Below are positions 21,401-30,659 of a stretch of DNA of 64,000 nt, one piece after another. This stretch comes from Mesaphorura yosii. Lineage: Eukaryota > Arthropoda > Collembola > Poduromorpha > Tullbergiidae. The notes under the pieces are model-generated. The model was not told the origin of the DNA and did not search any database. It was given only the letters and a program-made list of their open reading frames with translations. The DNA lies in contig WIXG01000033.1 of NCBI GenBank assembly GCA_009869945.1, positions 62,001 to 126,000 on the forward strand, written 5' to 3'. Position 1 is the first letter of the stretch. Every line of letters begins with the position of its first letter. Both the position numbers and the translations under genes were made by a program.

Positions 21401-23743
21401 CCGGCAACGGAGCCGGACTTTGTGAGTCTGACGGTGCAGTTGGATTGTACTCGTAATTGTACTCGGGCGAAGGTGACCGCTCTTCGTACGACACGATCAG
21501 TGCGGGGTCTCCTCTCAATTTTCCAAAATGCCCTATTCACAAAAGATACGACTTGCAAGCTATTCCTCAGCGAATCTTAAAGTCTACCGTTAGTTTAAGC
21601 CTATTGCATCACCAGAATCTTTCACCTTTCTCATGTCCAGCTCAATTTCAACCAAGACGATAAAACAAACCAGCGAACTTAAATATATATTAATGAAAAA
21701 TGCAGCAATGCAAGCAGAAATTTATTTTCACTGATCAGCTTGGAATTGTTGGAATGTTTCTGACATTGCGGGCACAATAACTATCAATGATGATTTGAAT
21801 CTCTTGTACTAATTTCCATCTCAGATCAAGTAGGATATGTAGAATTCCATTTTAGTATCGTTTTCACCTTTCCGAGTTTTAACTCTCAGTTACTCTAATT
21901 TATAGCATTTTATACTGAATTACAGCGCTTGGACAGACGGAAATTATCTGTGAGGAAAATTGCCGACCAGAGACATCAAGTTCTTCAATGGAAGACTGCT
22001 CTCCCTTTCATTCTCAAAAGCATCATGCACGTGTGGTAGTATGAAGTTGTCCCTGGAAGCCCCTGTACCCAAAACATGCAGTTACACAACGGTTTCAGAA
22101 CCATCGTAATTAGACACCACATTTATAAACGCGAAATGTACAACCAGGAAGGTAGAAGACGTTCACAGAACAAAACCACAGCCCTGCCTTGACACGATGA
22201 AACCCTTTGACCTTCAGCCCAGCAGCGAGAGAATTTCCTAAATTAATTCTGTTTACAGAATTGGGTGATCAAGTGAGGATGTGTGGCAGATTGAACGAAA
22301 TATGCTTGGATCACTTGAATGCCCTCCGTGAAGAAGACGGATCAGAAGAAGTCGATGGAAATAGAAACAATCCCTAATTAGAGACTTGATTGAACAACAA
22401 AGCACTGTCCTAATCGTCCTGAGCCTCTCCTAGCCCTAGCCTGTTCGTCCTACAACTATCTTCCTCATTTAGTCTATAGACATTACAACAGTATAATGCA
22501 GGTTTGTCACAATTACTAATTGCAATTGATTAAGGAATTTAATTTAAATGAATAGGTGAAAAATATAATTCTTGCAAAAACCTGTGTATTATACTGTAGC
22601 AATGTTCTATTCTAAAATACTAAAACTTGATAGGAAAGTTGGAAATGCTTACCAAGTCCGCCTTGATCAACTTGAAGCATATCTTGCACCGAATTATCAT
22701 TGTCCTCAGAGGATAAGATCTTGTCGTCATATTCATCCTCGTCTTGCATGTCCTCATCTTCGAATTTCACAACTCCGATATTCGGATAATCATCTTGTGT
22801 GTTATTGTTTTGACTGTGGTTGGACGAAGAGGAAGCGTTCGAGGTAACGGATGTTATGGTAGGAACGACCACTCCGTCAGCAGTGATAAGGCCACTATTA
22901 CTTGTGTTAGGACCGACTCCATTGCTTCCACCTGAAGTTGCGTTGGTGTTGTTAGCAGGTGATGGGGAAGTACCTTCACCAGTTTGTACCGGGCGCTTGC
23001 GCTTTGGAGTAGGTGGCCTGTAAATTACGACAAGTCAGTTTAGATTCAGTTCTTCTGCTCCCTGTTTCATTGATGATATTTGCTAATTTTCTTGAAAACT
23101 GGTCGAACCTCACACCACCATCAGATGCAGCGCTCAGTCTAGAAGAGTCTTGATTGTTGTTCAAGGAAGTGCTGCTAGCGGGTCGCTTCTGTATAAAAAA
23201 GAAGTAGAAATCATTTAGCGAATTGCACTTAAAGATTACTTCGGCTACAATTAACTGAACTGCAATTTATTGATAATTACCTTCGGAACATCATCTTTGT
23301 TATCTTGATCCGTCAGTCCTTTGATTTGCAATAATTCTGCAGTGTGAAGAAATGACTGGAGTCTATCTTGTGATACGTTGACTTGGCCATTGTACATGAA
23401 TGTGACGACAGCGCGGAGATCAGCAATATTTACACCTTTGAGAATTACAATGGGATGTTTGCATGGGTTTTCCTAAAATTCAAGGCCAGGTTACCGATTA
23501 ATTTCTAGTACATTTTCCAATAAATCCCACACTATAATTGTAATTTTTTGTTCTCACCTTGAAGGTTTCTCGAAAATAGTTGGAACAAGCTGAGAGAAGA
23601 ATTTTGTGCGCCTTAATTCTTTGTCCTTCGCAGCTGAGTGTAACATCTGTAAGCTCGTCATCGCTGCGGAGATCATCAAGCGCGTTGACAATATGCTGAG
23701 AATAATTATTCCAGCGAAGTGAATATTGTTGTGGAGCAGCCAT
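5063..23743 (-). CDS. BTB transcription factor with 14 alternative DNA-binding C-termini (lola/BR-C/mod(mdg4)-like)
   Basis: One transcription unit is inferred. Shared exons at 22653-23743 encode a TTK-type BTB domain and a basic linker, and end in phase 1 (last codon begins with G). Downstream on the same strand lie 14 terminal exons. Each starts at an acceptor AG that supplies the two missing codon bases and opens straight into a reading frame ending in its own stop. They encode one HHCC zinc-binding, three FLYWCH, two helix-turn-helix and eight C2H2-pair modules, grouped by fold. In Drosophila, lola and BR-C swap C2H2 exons and mod(mdg4) swaps FLYWCH exons behind one BTB exon; this locus combines both. 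Each isoform is expected to be a nuclear, dimeric regulator with its own DNA specificity. Exon choice is inferred from splice signals, not observed transcripts. Orthology to one named fly gene is uncertain, so no symbol is given. Confidence 0.85.
6804..7267 (-). CDS. Alternative terminal exon: C2H2 pair, module 7
   Basis: The acceptor GCGTTTTAG leads in phase 1 into PAIGQPAQATSLLLLPPP. Fingers: CKQCGKGYSSKTAIREHLK then VH, and CQFCGRQLSKKSHLNRHLK then NVH, linker HLGHFVC. AATAAA on the - strand at 6730-6735 lies about 70 nt beyond the stop. An upstream reading frame to 7412 is intronic read-through, not coding. Confidence 0.83.
7514..8403 (-). CDS. Alternative terminal exon: C2H2 pair, module 6
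   Basis: The acceptor GCGTTACAG leads in phase 1 (first codon becomes GAA) into AELEAKDKEEQEVVILGG. Fingers: CAYCSKKYKCLSSLDTHLK then IH, and CTLCGTKLSRKRDLKRHIA then QAH. The linker HVGLEDTTC is two residues longer than in its sisters. An acidic tail (VEEEDDDDDVEI) follows. Confidence 0.83.
9228..10360 (-). CDS. Alternative terminal exon: C2H2 pair, module 5
   Basis: The acceptor TTGGAACAG leads in phase 1 into GGRKQVVDDKPP, an Ala/Ser-rich region and an acidic segment. Fingers: CESCPRTFQHVQTLQAHRN then MH, and CKICNKVFSNIGNRNAHMR then MHH, linker HLGKTQC. The low-complexity part uses Ala and Ser triplet runs (around 9880-10200). This explains several open antisense frames there that are not genes. 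Confidence 0.83.
10889..11997 (-). CDS. Alternative terminal exon: C2H2 pair, module 4
   Basis: The acceptor CCAAATAG (first base 11997) opens a phase-1 frame that begins in a Gln-rich region and runs through an acidic segment. Fingers: CNICYKRYVHACTLVQHKK then VH, and CKCCGQILSNLSNLRAHYQ then TVH, linker HQGQTQC. The long low-complexity lead is typical of these modules and probably disordered. Confidence 0.83.
12435..13204 (-). CDS. Alternative terminal exon: C2H2 pair, module 3
   Basis: The acceptor ACGCTGTAG leads in phase 1 into CQVQLILPQPTTLL. Fingers: CDQCDESFAHRSTLSSHRK then VH, and CANCGQVLSTTSKLKNHMR then MVH, with linker HSGETMC. AATAAA on the - strand (12346-12351) lies 84 nt past the stop and supports an independent transcript end. 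Confidence 0.85.
13448..14073 (-). CDS. Alternative terminal exon: C2H2 pair, module 2
   Basis: The acceptor GCAAACAG leads in phase 1 into a basic start (YLSRPRRPSQQ), a long acidic stretch, then two fingers. Finger 1 is CDVCGKGFLRLSSLRDHKK followed by IH; finger 2 is CLLCDKTLSTVSNLKHHYI followed by HVH. The finger linker is HLGSTVC. The exon ends soon after the second finger. Confidence 0.85.
15027..15853 (-). CDS. Alternative terminal exon: C2H2 pair, module 1
   Basis: The acceptor ATTCCTAG (first base 15853) leads in phase 1 into GEDEDDNWNGLPPLDPSRW, a Ser/Gly-rich region, then two C2H2 fingers. Finger 1 is CDVCDKSFTLRTNLNAHKRIH. Finger 2 begins CPFPFCDRVLSTVGNLRSH, with an unusual C-x4-C spacing instead of C-x2-C. 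An acidic tail (VEEDEFEEEY) ends the frame. The short linker HTGETKC is shared in form with the other C2H2 modules. Confidence 0.85.
17150..17331 (-). CDS. Alternative terminal exon: helix-turn-helix module 2
   Basis: A phase-1 acceptor (ACACGCAG) is followed by about 60 codons ending in TGA at 17150. The exon is almost only the fold: SKLNHQQKLLVLNLASQG, then NSQRTIARQMGVSQSTIHKI. It aligns along its length with module 1 (shared S-QR-IAR--GVS-S-I pattern), so the pair looks like a tandem duplication. It lacks module 1's acidic tail. Confidence 0.72.
17448..17767 (-). CDS. Alternative terminal exon: helix-turn-helix module 1
   Basis: The acceptor TTCCGCAG leads in phase 1 into about 105 codons. 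The core (RLTAEDKLYVLELARNGY, then SQRQIAREVGVSKSQIQYII) is a homeodomain-like helix-turn-helix. The same type is found in psq-like factors and at the N-terminus of Tc1/pogo-class transposases. An acidic Asp/Glu-rich tail follows. I infer DNA binding; no transposase catalytic region is present. The paralogous module 2 lies just downstream. Confidence 0.75.
18191..18588 (-). CDS. Alternative terminal exon: FLYWCH zinc finger C
   Basis: The acceptor ACTTCAG leads in phase 1 into about 132 codons. Domain signature: QQGRPRLYYQGFAYNFN, then SEYWRCASKNCKGWVVKR, then KQHTC. As in module B the final ligand pair is H-x-C. The tail is Ser/Asn-rich and ends YYNMYMY. Its close match to A and B points to tandem exon duplication within the locus. 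Confidence 0.82.
18768..18997 (-). CDS. Alternative terminal exon: FLYWCH zinc finger B
   Basis: The acceptor ATGCAGAG (first exon base 18997) gives phase 1, then about 76 codons to TAG at 18768. The domain reads GHPKLYSGAYSYTFHRS, STEYWRCSLRRRCNGRL, then NPHKC. Aromatic positions, W and the two Cys are intact, but the last ligand pair is H-x-C instead of H-x-H. A Cys-rich 20-residue tail follows. The exon is short and lies between modules A and C. Confidence 0.76.
19369..19583 (-). CDS. Alternative terminal exon: FLYWCH zinc finger A
   Basis: A phase-1 acceptor (ACTTGTAG) is followed by about 70 codons and TAG. The translation shows the FLYWCH pattern: RGHIRLFYRGYSYNL, then RRYWRCSRRACPGWL, then SRPHDH. 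The W, both Cys and the terminal H-x-H ligands are all present. FLYWCH domains are the alternative C-termini of mod(mdg4) in flies, where they bind DNA and partner proteins such as Su(Hw). This is the most canonical of the three here. It is short and easily missed by ORF size filters. Confidence 0.8.
19651..19689 (-). CDS. 39-nt phase-1 microexon
   Basis: The microexon lies between acceptor TTTGTTAG and donor TATG/GTATGT, phase 1 in and out, adding 13 residues that include SGASYGGDASY. It lies just upstream of the first FLYWCH exon. Its sequence echoes the 66-nt cassette (GASGG versus GASYGG), suggesting the two are related linker exons. Confidence 0.6.
20366..20431 (-). CDS. 66-nt phase-1 cassette exon (Gly/Ser linker)
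   Basis: The exon is bounded by TATGCACAG and CATG/GTTAGT, starts and ends in phase 1, and encodes a small Gly/Ser-rich linker (FMGASGGQPGL). It can be inserted between the shared exons and any downstream module without changing frame. No stop is present, so it is internal, unlike the terminal modules. Confidence 0.6.
20763..21532 (-). CDS. Alternative terminal exon: integrase-type HHCC zinc-binding module
   Basis: The acceptor TGAATAG at 21533 leads in phase 1 into about 256 codons. The first third is Ser/Pro/Tyr-rich (SPSPEYNYEYNPTAPSDSQS). The rest is a globular region ending in H-x4-H and C-x2-C ligands (LHLNSGHKGRDRLL and CCPECKLSQRK). This pattern is typical of the H2C2 zinc-binding domain at the N-terminus of retroelement integrases and of domesticated relatives such as the KRBA2/SCAND3 group. 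No catalytic DDE core follows; the frame stops about 20 residues after the last Cys. I infer an element-derived DNA- or protein-binding module captured as a C-terminus of the BTB factor. AATAAA on the - strand (20666-20671) lies 92 nt past the stop, consistent with a real transcript end. A separate gene is possible but less likely given the matching phase. Confidence 0.72.
22653..23743 (-). CDS. Shared 5' coding exons: BTB domain plus NLS linker
   Basis: Exons run 23743-23558, 23472-23281, 23188-23114 and about 23017-22653. The first two encode the BTB fold: QQYSLRWNNYSQHIVNAL, LTDVTLSCEGQRIKAHKILL, SACSNYFRETFK, then ENPCKHPIVILKGVNI and AELLQIKGLTDQ. These are hallmarks of the insect TTK-type BTB. 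The ATG at 23743 has good context (GACAATGG). The linker carries PPTPKRKRP, a likely nuclear localisation signal, then an Asn/Ser-rich and acidic stretch ending LQVDQGGL. Its donor at 22653/22652 (CTTG/GTAAGC) leaves phase 1. The junction into the linker is unresolved. The strongest acceptor (first base 23017) does not match the phase of the 23114 donor, whereas a weaker one (first base 23001) does, giving DGG-RKRP. Confidence 0.88.
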
Positions 23744-23790
23744 TGTCGGTTGATGCTGATCTTTTGATTGCTGTCTGCTGTTGTTTTCTC

Positions 23791-23829
23791 TTATAAGCTA
23801 AGGAGTGAGTCTCGGTAGTGTCGTCTCAT
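23791..23829 (-). promoter_or_regulatory. Short upstream ORF in the BTB 5' UTR
   Basis: A plausible 5' UTR exon starts at 23830 after the acceptor ATTCCAG. It contains an ATG at 23829 and a 12-codon frame closing with TAA at 23791, 47 nt before the BTB start. It could dampen translation; whether it lies in all mRNAs depends on the unmapped promoter. Confidence 0.4.
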
Positions 23830-23830
23830 C

Positions 23831-26800
23831 CTGGAATGAAGGAATTCAATACTTTAGTTCAAAGGCCATGTCATTTCGAAAAGTGCTAATTCTACACAGT
23901 GCAATAAAATGTACAGTTAAAAACAGACTGGCAGATACTAAAATGTCACGTCAACAAAACTTCGCTTGAGTCTGCGGTTTGGGTCTGAAGAAGGAAAAGG
24001 CTCGGCTCTTCGCTTCAAATAACTACGCTCAGATTCCATGAAAGGAAGGGGAAGTGTGGAAGAGACAGTTGAGACACAAGAGATTAAGTGGACGTGAGAA
24101 GGTGTAACAAGTCGGTCGCGTCGGCAGCGCTGCGTTGCTGCCAAATCTACGTCTCCTACCCGCACAAGTCAACAGTGCTGCTTGGATTTGTATTTGCAGA
24201 AGTAAAGAATTTGGCTCTCAACTTACGATTCGTGACTTTACACGCTTCACGGTTCACCATTACTTTAGTGTTGTAACGAAATGGACCAAACTTTGGTTTT
24301 TGGTATCGACTATCGACGACGGACTTGCAAAAGTGCTGAGGCGAACAAGAATCATGAAACTGCTTCCTTCCTCTCCTAACGACTCAAAATCCAGCCGTGG
24401 TCGTAAGGATTTTGGCTGCCTCTCAATTCTCCTCTGTCGATTCACGAGTACTGATTTTGTGGGCGCAAGCATCGAGCCGAGAGCCATTGGGCTCCGAGCA
24501 TTGCGTTGTGCGATTGTACGTTCAAAGTGATAGAGATAAATTTGAGCTCATGCCCTGGGACCCAAAATGATAAAATTTATATAGACGCAACTGCTGGTGC
24601 GGCTGCACAGCATCATTTGCCATTGCCATTGCAGGAGCTACGCGCACGCAATACAGTCGCAGTAAAGCTGGGATGAAATTGGGGTTTGGCCAATTGTCGA
24701 GCTGGAAACTAGCTATCGGATTTCCACCTCCTCTGCCTGCACCACCACCAGACCAACTTCTACTACCTTATTATTGATCTTTTGTGAGACTGAGAATTTG
24801 GCACCGCGAGCCAAATGCTTGGGTTGTTGGTTCAAGAATTGAATTCCCTAAATTTGGCTCGCCTGCATTGCTCAATGCATTGCTCAGCCAGCGAGCTCGA
24901 GCTCGAACTGGCTCCCCTCCCCGACTCCAACAACCATAATCAATACAAAAGGACGCTGACGACGAACGGCCTATGTATGGGCAAAGGGAGATGCTGGACT
25001 GGACTGCTGCTGCAGTGCCAGCAATGCTGATGCTGGACACTGTATAACACAATACTGCTTCGGATTTCGAATTGCCGCTGGCAGTTCCAGCTCCGCCTGC
25101 CCACAATACCACTGCCTTACAAGAACAAAGCATGTTCGCAGTTCATGGTCGACAAATTCCTGAGTGCCTTTGTGTGCCGTGCCGTGCTGGTGCTGAACGA
25201 TGAGGGAACGTTAAAATTAATGCTGGCGCTTCATGTTCATGCATATGCATGTTGCATGGCTCACACAATTTACAGAATTATAGTCGAAATTGCGCAACAT
25301 CCATGCGACCACGACTCAAGACAAAGACAATTCGTAATTGATGTTGAAGGCCACGGACCAAATCCCAATCTCATGTCTTCACTCAACAAACTCAATATAT
25401 CCGTCAATGCATTGCTAGGAATACTAAGAAATATCTCAAACCACCGCCAGCAGCAGCTCAGCTAAACTACCAAACCAACTTCACCTACGCGACCCAAATC
25501 ATCAAGGCCATTTGTTAGCCGCAACATGAACAGCGCATTTAGCAGTTTGCCCCATGCATGCCAATGCAAATTTGGGCTGCAATTTGCGCCTTCTTAGTTT
25601 GTGCTGACTCATCAGAATCTCTTCGTTAGTCACTTTAAGCGGTGACAACAGAACATGGATAGGATCGCCTTTCCCGGGTTTCGCTAAGCATGGACCGATG
25701 AACGTTACGATTCACCAAGGTGATGAATAATTCATGAACATGACAGAACATTTTGTATGCACATGCACCTGCAGTTGCAAACTGCTCAAATAAGAGTCGT
25801 AATCGGAACAGAACACAAATACACAGCAAGGCTGCGTTACATTATAGCATGTAACAATAGCCGGGAGATGTAGAACAGAAGAACGTAAACAATGAATTGA
25901 ATCAAACGTGTTCTTAATGAAAGCGAAACGCAGCAGCATCGTCTTGGCCTTAACGACATTAAGATTCATGGTGTAGGATCAAAAGGACTTACCGACACTC
26001 ATACCAATGACCGCCGACCGGAGTTAATTGAGATCAGTTGATAGCAACAATTGCAATTACGCACTTCCAAATTATACAGTAGATCACTGGAGAAGTATCG
26101 AAAGTTGAAAACCACGTAGAAAAGACCGAAAGTCAAAGTCGGAAGTCCGTCGTAGTAAAGACAAAAGAAGAAGCGTCTCGAATTGGGAGTAATCAAATTC
26201 CTCCGTGGTGGAGTGAACTGTGCTGGTGAGTAACAAAATCTAAAATGGCGACTTGGGAAAATTTTGAGGCGAGGCTTCGCTTGCTTTTCTTTGTGTGTTG
26301 GTGGTACGCTGGTGTGTGATTCGATTCCCTTCGTCTGAATGTCGAAATTACAACATCATCACCAAGTTCGTGATTCCTATTCACCGCTGCCCTGCCACTA
26401 CACACGACACTGCAGCGCAGAGCCGTATTTTGCCTGACTTCGACTTGGGCTAGCTGGATGGGGTACTCCAACTCCGTGCTCGTTCGCTCTTTCGATGCTT
26501 GCAATAGGTCTACGCGTTTACACGAGCAGACCGTCGCTTCGCTGTTCAATGCTCACTCAGCACCAGTACACGCTGTTTTATGGGAAATTCTCCTATACCA
26601 TCCTGTGTATAGACCGAAAGACCGAAGACGACCAGCAGCAATTTCTATCAAGTACAACTTCGTCCAACGGCTGCATTGCACACGGCAACAACGGCAGCGC
26701 ACGGTTTTTTGTACAATTTTGGGATCGACTTTCGAGCATTGCTGCTAGCTGCTGCGCTATATCCAGACTAGAGTACCTTAATTATATGATTTGATGCTGG

Positions 26801-29800
26801 GTTGGGGCCGGGGACCAGCCGACCAGTGAGGGCAGGCCAAAATCGGTTTGATACAGTTCCAAATCCTGCCAGATGGGCTTCGGACTTGCGAGCTGCGCGC
26901 AATTTACAATTTCTGGTGCAAATGTCGAATCGAAATCAAAGAAACGTGAGCTCAAAGCTCGGACTTTCTGGCAGCGTTGCTAGTTGTTGGCCGTGCTTGA
27001 ACTTTGACCTTTGTGATTCCTAGCTAATGCTAATGCTCATGGTTCCACCTGCACAAATCTTAAATTCTAATTTCATAATGCCCATTTCGTAATCGTCGAC
27101 CACAGATTTGTCTCAAACTGATCTCATTTTGGACTCAGCATCCAGTATTTTACAACAAAGCACAAATCCTTCGTCTATTTTGCCTCTACCTTCGGCTTAA
27201 ACTTGCATTGCAGCGCAGCCACAAAGCGTCCTTTTACCCTCATCCTCTTCGTCGGTCGTTGTCAACGTCAACCCGTCGGCCGTCAAGGAAGCATATCTCC
27301 TCCTTGACTACCGACACCGACCAGGCAGCCAAGTTCCGAGCTGCTCAATGTTCAAGCGTTTAGCGTCGTAAATTGAGTAGCATTACACAGACTTGAACTG
27401 GCACTGGCAACTGCTGAGCTGCGTTGGTAGTACAAGTACAACTTGAGAGCTCTTTCCGATATCGCATCGCATCAACCCACGCTATTTTCACGTTACCAAC
27501 TTTGCTCAGTTTCAATACAAAGTACAATTTACACATGTACGATTTTAACAAGCAACAGCAAACCAGCCAGCAATGGGACGACGAAATTTCCCCTCTTCCC
27601 GACCCGATCGACCACGCCACGCCAAGCCATGATTCAGTTCGGTCTGTTTTAATCCAGCTGCGCTGCGAGGAGGCGAGGGTTGAGTGCGTTGATATAATGA
27701 GCACGGCACAAAATAAAGATCCTCCTGTCTCGACGAGCGACGCCTGTCCTGTCCGGTGGTCGTGGTATTGATATTGGTACCAAAAGCATAGCCAACTGCT
27801 GCTGGTCAACAACTCATTCAGCCTGCTTACGACTTGCCGCGCAGTACAGTCAGCAGTCAGCAGTCCTTTCTATAATTAATGGTTCATTTGGTCGATCTCA
27901 TGAGAGCAGCAACAGCAGCAGCAGCAGTTACAGCAACCTAGCAAGCAGAGAAGTTTGAGAAGGATTTTGGAATTGAATGTAATTTTGGCAACTCTGCAGC
28001 TGCCAACACCAACTGCTGCGAGCTACGCTAAAAGCTCACGCATCTATGAACGTTTCGAGCATAAATTTTTGGTCGGTCGATTGCCATTCGTCACGAGTCA
28101 TTCGCAACCACCACGGCGCAATAGCACTCAAGCTTGCTGCTAATAATAATGGTTTGATTTTGAGTGCCTCTCCTGTCTGGATTTGGTCAAATGAGTATAA
28201 GAAAAAGGGAGGACGACCGTGTTCATATTCCTCAGATCTATGAATGGAACAAAATTGATCGAGTACATTCCACGGCATTTTGTTATTTCTTGCAAGTTGC
28301 GAGTGATGCGAATTGTGAATGACACGTTTGGGGCTGGGAATGATTCATCTGAGTAACAACTAGCTGGCAACAAGTTTATGACGAATGTTTCTTTCGGCTT
28401 CGACTTCAACTGTGACTGCGTCGAAAATGTGTGAAATTTGCAGGCGTATGCTAGAATCCTAACTCAACATCAATGTACTAAACATGCCTTATTCCATGCC
28501 ATGAACTCTGGCGTAACGTTCTCGAAATGTTGAAATTCTCAAAAACAAACTGCTGCAGAATGCTGAATTTGTAGAGTCGAAAGTCGTAACAGTGTTATGA
28601 ACAGAATTCCGTCTGTCGTCTCAAATTTTGTACTGGGCTTGCATTGCGTCTGTGTGCATCCGTCTTCAATAGTCCCAGGTACACATCACATTCCATTGTT
28701 TGCTCTCAGCTCATCTGAGAATTGAGGATGCCGAAGACTCGTCAGTTGTTTGTCAAGTCAAAACTGGTACTGGTCGGATCTCGTCGATAACCTTCATAGG
28801 TCTTAAAACTCATTAATATCCTGCGACTTGAGTTAAAATCGTTCCATTCGAATGTGATTTATGGACTGAATTCGCATAACATTTCTCCATTGCATTGATT
28901 GGTCGTCGATACATGATTACAAAAATTCCATTTTGTTGGCCGAATTAGATAATGAAATCCAGATATAAAGCAATGAAAGACGGGTCTGTCACATCCATGA
29001 ATCCATGAATGCATGCAATTTTGTACTTACAAATTCTTAAATGCTACTGTTAGGCACAATCGGGACATACTCTACATAAGACAAGTTTCAGAATCTAGAC
29101 TGTACAACTTTCCCGTTCCTGCCACTCGTCGACTCGTCCCTGCTCAAATTGTGAACCCAAATTGTACCAATGAGCTCCCAAATCTATTTTTGGCCGCACT
29201 CCGCGCATGTCGTAAAACTTTGCTCTCAATTTCAAATTCTTCTGTGCTGCTACTTAAGGAGTGAACATTGTATTTCAGCTTAAATGACAAAACCACACTT
29301 GCCATTGGCATCATCCACTAGCCATTGCCATTTGCTCCCATATTCGGACACCGAACCACAGCTTCGCTTGGCAGGCAGCTGGTGCAAAAGCAATAGCAGC
29401 CGTGCAGATCAAGGAGCCTTGCTAATGCCGTCGGTCGACGCATGGGATCAGAATAAAATAGTCTGATTATTCAAATTTTAATGAGCAGTTCGGCAAACAT
29501 TAAGACTGAAAGACGCTCTCTATCTCTGTCTCTCAGACCTTTACACTCTGTGTCAAATTCAGAACCAGCTCAGAGGCTCCGAGCCGTCCGAGCTCAATAT
29601 GCTTCCAGTTCCAAAGCCTCGTCTCGGCAGTTGCAGTGCGAGATCTCCTGTATCAGATCTCCAAGGCAAGCGTCGCATCTCGAGTGTGGAATGGGACACG
29701 AAGACAGGCATTAAAATTGGATTATGTATTGATGTGGACTGTGGACAAGTTCAAATGCACGACTTGCTCGGATTATTTCGAGGGGAGTACCGGTCGAAAT

Positions 29801-30659
29801 GATGCTGTGACTGTGATTTGCTGAGCTGATGATATCGATTTGAATGCACTGGACAAGGTTCTCTGAAAATTTTACAAGTAATCATGCGGTGAATGGGTGG
29901 TATTGAGCAATGAAGAGAACGCGATGCGAGAATCGAGCAATCGCAATCGCAATGCAATGCGAAGTTGTGAAGATAGGATGGAAAACAGCCCAGAGTTCGC
30001 AAATATCCAGCGACCCCAATTCGCATTTTGCAGCTGTAAACAAGCCTCAAACTCGGTTCAGTTCAAACAATTCTCAATGCCTGGAGATCCTATTTCGCAC
30101 GCCACTTTCTGAATAACTGCGAAGGAGCAGCAATGTGATTAATTAGTGCGTTGAGCAAAAAGGTGTGGAAACTATCTCTACTGTTAATATGAAATGAAAC
30201 AGTAGAAATCCTGGAGGCTTCGTCAATTGCGAAATCGAACTTCCGAAATAAGTTCAGAACATAAAATAATGCGGCGTAATAATGTTAGGCTAGGCTCATT
30301 TGGTGTATGTCCAGTTGTATAGAGATACATGCATTCACGCTTTGTTGCTGAATTCAGAGCATTAGTTCACATTTCGGTATGAAATAAATAATGCACAATA
30401 TTAACTTTACGAATATCAAGTTGCTTGCATTTGTTTCGAGACAGAGACGCCAGTTCATAAATCATAAACATGAATGAAATACGCGGTTGTTTGTAAAGTT
30501 TGAAACTGTGGGAGATCAGTCAGTCCCAGTGAAAGCCTATAGTCAATCGCTTTTGGGATTTAACATTCTTGGCTTCTTCGGCTTTTTGCAAGAGAATTCA
30601 GCAGTAAATAGTGTTTCAGGATTTAATTTGAGAACTATTAATTCTTAATCTTAATCAAG
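23831..30659. other. Non-coding region upstream of the BTB gene and SSU72
   Basis: About 6.8 kb without a coding exon I can support. The open frames present are short, overlap on both strands and match no family. The region probably holds BTB promoter(s), 5' UTR exons and regulatory DNA. There are CAG/CTG-like and CAGTCAG repeats near 27840-27940 and GAGCTC-rich palindromic sequence near 24890. Confidence 0.5.

Noticed and set aside
27360..27812. 150-codon - strand frame in the 24-30 kb region, with an overlapping 115-codon + strand frame
   Set aside because: Open on both strands, no recognisable domain, no start or splice context; treated as chance.
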